Virus record (IMG/VR): IMGVR_UViG_3300042356_000067
Location: 1-30,093 of that record
DNA from: a virus
Direction: 5' to 3' (one strand)
DNA length: 30,093 nt
Below the pieces are notes generated by a model. The model made no database searches and was not told the DNA's origin. It saw only the letters and a program-made list of their open reading frames with translations. Shown here in pieces: positions 28,934 through 30,093 of the stretch. Both the position numbers and the translations under genes were made by a program. The first letter of the stretch is position 1, and every line of letters starts with the position of its first letter.

Positions 28934-29118
28934 GCTTGTGGCTCAGTCTCAGGTTTAAGGCCATCCAGAGTGCCGTAGCGATACCCCAACTGAACCCTCA
29001 CAGACTCATCAATCAGGCTTGAAATCGATCTGCGCTGATCCTCTTTGGCCTTAACCAGCAGACTCTTTGTCTCTGGCTTTAATCGCATCAGAAAGGGCTT
29101 TGTTTTGGCAATTTTCAT
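28930..29118 (-). CDS. Ribbon-helix-helix (Arc/CopG-type) regulator, 62 aa
   Basis: The start is taken at the ATG at 29118; the longer frame to 29220 would run across the promoter and is rejected. The product MKIAKTKPFLMRLKPETKSL continues LVKAKEDQRRSISSLIDESV, RVQLGYRYGTL. The strand KPFLMRL followed by two helices with RRSISSLIDESV is a classic ribbon-helix-helix DNA-binding fold. It is the first gene of the leftward early operon and faces the recombinase homologue, so it may repress its own promoter at the TTGTACAA sites (inference). It is possibly an Arc-like lysis-lysogeny or timing regulator. Its ribosome site is weak. Confidence 0.8.
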   Translation of the reverse strand: MKIAKTKPFLMRLKPETKSLLVKAKEDQRRSISSLIDESVRVQLGYRYGTLDGLKPETEPQA

Positions 29119-29145
29119 GGTGTATGTCTGGAAGATATATCCGCA

Positions 29146-29174
29146 AATATAGCATTTGGGTGTTGTACAAACAA
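29146..29174 (-). promoter_or_regulatory. Leftward early promoter
   Basis: On the minus strand TTGTTT (-35, 29174-29169), a 17-base spacer and TATATT (-10, 29151-29146) match sigma70 well. The spacer carries a TTGTACAA palindrome (29163-29170), so a repressor bound there would block the promoter. Transcription would begin about 20 bases before the ribbon-helix-helix ATG and run through the early operon. Confidence 0.7.
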
Positions 29175-29257
29175 GCCTTGAGTGAAAATAATTTAAAAAA
29201 TATGCAATTGAGGCTTGCACAAGTTAAATTGCTGATATACATTTAGGACTTGTACAA
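29163..29257. promoter_or_regulatory. Operator-like TTGTACAA sites in the divergent region
   Basis: Three related palindromic sites occur in the divergent region: TTGTACAA at 29163-29170, CTTGCACAAG at 29214-29223 and CTTGTACAAC at 29249-29258. They lie in the leftward promoter spacer, over the rightward -35, and just downstream of the rightward -10. This arrangement lets one protein control both promoters. Confidence 0.65.
29215..29243 (+). promoter_or_regulatory. Rightward promoter for the recombinase homologue
   Basis: TTGCAC (29215-29220), a 17-base spacer and TACATT (29238-29243) form a plausible sigma70 promoter. The -35 lies inside the CTTGCACAAG site and the likely start point falls in the TTGTACAA site at 29250. 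Expression is therefore probably repressed by a factor binding these palindromes. Confidence 0.65.
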
Positions 29258-29286
29258 CAGAGCAGATAAAGCTCAGAAAGCAAAAA

Positions 29287-29961
29287 ATGACCACCCAAAA
29301 TCGAAAGTTTGTCGCGTATTACAGGCTGTTTGCAAAGGTGAAAACCTCCAACAGCTTGGCTTCGCAAAAGCAAACAGTTGATAAGTTTCTGGTTGAGAAC
29401 AAAGCAGTTCTGGTTGCTGACTACACAGAGAACGAAACCAAGTTTGCCAAGACTCGCCCAGCCCTTGCAGAGGCCATAGCAGTCTGCAAAAAGAAAAAGG
29501 CCAAGCTCCTGATCGCCACCCTAGATAAGCTCAGTACAGATGCAGCTTTCACAGAGGTCTTGCTTAAAGACACCAAGGCTGAATTTGTCTGCGCAGACTT
29601 CCCAGCAGCCACCCGTGAGATGCTGGTCATGCGACAAGTATTTCAGGAATGGCAAAACAAGAGAATTGGTGAAAAGACCAAGCTTGCACTGGCCAAGATC
29701 AAAAAGGAAGGCAAGATAAAACTTGGTTCACCAAGGCCAGAGATTGGCTCTAAAGCTGGCAATGCAGTCAACTCTGCTAAGGCTCAAAGTTTTGCAGAGA
29801 GAGTGGCTCCAACTGTAAAAGCGATCCTCAAAAAGAATCGCAATGCTTACACCCTCAGAGAGATCGGTGCAGTTTTCACAGCCGAGGGGCTAACTACGCC
29901 AAGGGGCAACCTTGAGTGGAGTCCAACTCAAGTCAAGCACTTGCTGTCGAGGATTAAATAA
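29287..29961 (+). CDS. Serine-recombinase homologue, catalytically dead (putative DNA-binding regulator)
   Basis: The 224-residue protein aligns along its length with resolvase/invertase-type recombinases (FVAYYR, then TRPALAEAI, AKLLIATLDKLSTDAAF, ALAKIKKEGKIKLGSP, and a C-terminal domain with LREIGAVFTAEGLTTPRG and a final WSPTQVKHLLSRI). However, the nucleophile serine of the YxRVS motif is phenylalanine (YYRLF, F15), and the two catalytic arginines of DRLSRD are K81 and T84 (DKLSTD). Strand exchange therefore seems impossible. The DNA-binding tail is kept, so a role as a repressor, architectural or partition-like protein is likely (inference). Its stop codon lies in the first of three 32-bp direct repeats that could be its binding sites. 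It is the only plus-strand gene. Confidence 0.88.
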   Translation: MTTQNRKFVAYYRLFAKVKTSNSLASQKQTVDKFLVENKAVLVADYTENETKFAKTRPALAEAIAVCKKKKAKLLIATLDKLSTDAAFTEVLLKDTKAEFVCADFPAATREMLVMRQVFQEWQNKRIGEKTKLALAKIKKEGKIKLGSPRPEIGSKAGNAVNSAKAQSFAERVAPTVKAILKKNRNAYTLREIGAVFTAEGLTTPRGNLEWSPTQVKHLLSRIK

Positions 29962-30050
29962 ATGTTTTATATACAGGAACAGTGTTCTTATAAATGTTCT
30001 ATATACAGGAACAGTGTTCTTATAAATGTTCTCTATACCGGAACAAAAAA
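29959..30050. repeat. 32-bp direct repeats with TGTTC-N9-GAACA dyads
   Basis: Two nearly identical 32-bp units (29959-29990 and 29991-30022) are followed by a diverged third (from 30023). Each holds TGTT[C/T], nine bases, then GAACA; the first two also continue into GAACA-G-TGTTC. Dyads repeat every 32 bp, about three helical turns, so proteins bound there would lie on one DNA face. The first repeat includes the TAA of the recombinase homologue. An operator, iteron or recombination-site remnant is possible. Confidence 0.85.
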
Positions 30051-30093
30051 TGTGTCAAATGTCCATGACAAAACCATGTAGCAACTTAAGGAT

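Noticed and set aside
29118-29220. N-terminal extension of the ribbon-helix-helix gene
   Set aside because: The extension would be translated across the -10 and -35 of its own promoter and the operator; the ATG at 29118 starts exactly at the RHH domain.
29287-29961. Active phage integrase or invertase
   Set aside because: The nucleophile Ser and the two active-site Arg residues are replaced, and the protein lacks the large C-terminal domain of serine integrases.
29976-30020. LexA box (GAAC-N4-GTTC type)
   Set aside because: The inverted sites are GAAC-N3-GTTC, one base short of that consensus, and they occur at a gene 3' end rather than at a promoter.
29959-30050. CRISPR array
   Set aside because: The 32-bp units are head-to-tail with no spacers, and no cas-like gene is present.
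1-30093. tRNA, rRNA or insertion sequences
   Set aside because: No cloverleaf-like segment, rRNA-like stretch or transposase with terminal repeats was seen on reading both strands.

Overview
The window is a contiguous piece of a tailed-phage genome (or prophage) of the lambda-like siphophage type. Nearly every gene reads on the minus strand; the one exception is a serine-recombinase homologue at the right end. The evidence is a lambda-ordered morphogenesis block: Nu1-like small terminase, GpA-type large terminase, gpW-like connector, gpB-like portal, protease/capsid fusion, head-tail joining protein, tail terminator, tail tube, a G/G-T chaperone pair made by frameshifting, tape measure, M/L/K-like tip proteins and a J-like hub. 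AAAGGAG-type ribosome sites and the protein families suggest a Gram-negative host, possibly a freshwater betaproteobacterium; the host is inference only. No integrase, lysozyme, tRNA or rRNA is visible.

Layout in transcription order (right to left). At 29.1-29.3 kb a divergent control region carries two sigma70-like promoters and TTGTACAA-type sites between a ribbon-helix-helix regulator (minus) and a 224-residue serine-recombinase homologue whose catalytic residues are replaced (plus); 32-bp direct repeats follow that gene. From 29.1 to 25.8 kb runs a compact early operon, most of whose genes are joined by ATGA stop/start overlaps: several tiny genes, a PD-(D/E)XK nuclease, a zinc-ribbon peptide, a winged-helix protein, a C5 DNA methyltransferase with a nearly full-length overlapping second frame and a 12-base homopolymer, and a winged-helix replication-like protein. 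From 25.8 to 25.4 kb is a non-coding, GGTTACC-repeat region that could be an origin or operator, followed by a small protein with an SSB-like acidic tail and a terminator.

From 25.0 to 7.5 kb is the late morphogenesis block. It starts with a displaced gpZ-like gene and a possible cos region just before the small terminase gene. From 7.5 to 0.6 kb lie adhesion and fibre genes: three small virion-type proteins, a repeat-rich fibre, an X-Pro-Gly repeat protein immediately followed by a prolyl-4-hydroxylase-type 2OG-Fe(II) oxygenase, two paralogous proteins of unknown function, and a tail-fibre assembly chaperone, closed by a strong terminator. The left end holds a small membrane protein and two small basic phage proteins, the last cut by the window edge.

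The most interesting points are the oxygenase next to an X-Pro-Gly repeat protein, the apparently inactive serine recombinase with helically phased repeats at its 3' end, the dual-frame methyltransferase with its homopolymer, the canonical A-AAA-AAC frameshift site in the tail chaperone gene (its extension is missed by plain ORF calling), and the SSB-type tail on a small early protein.
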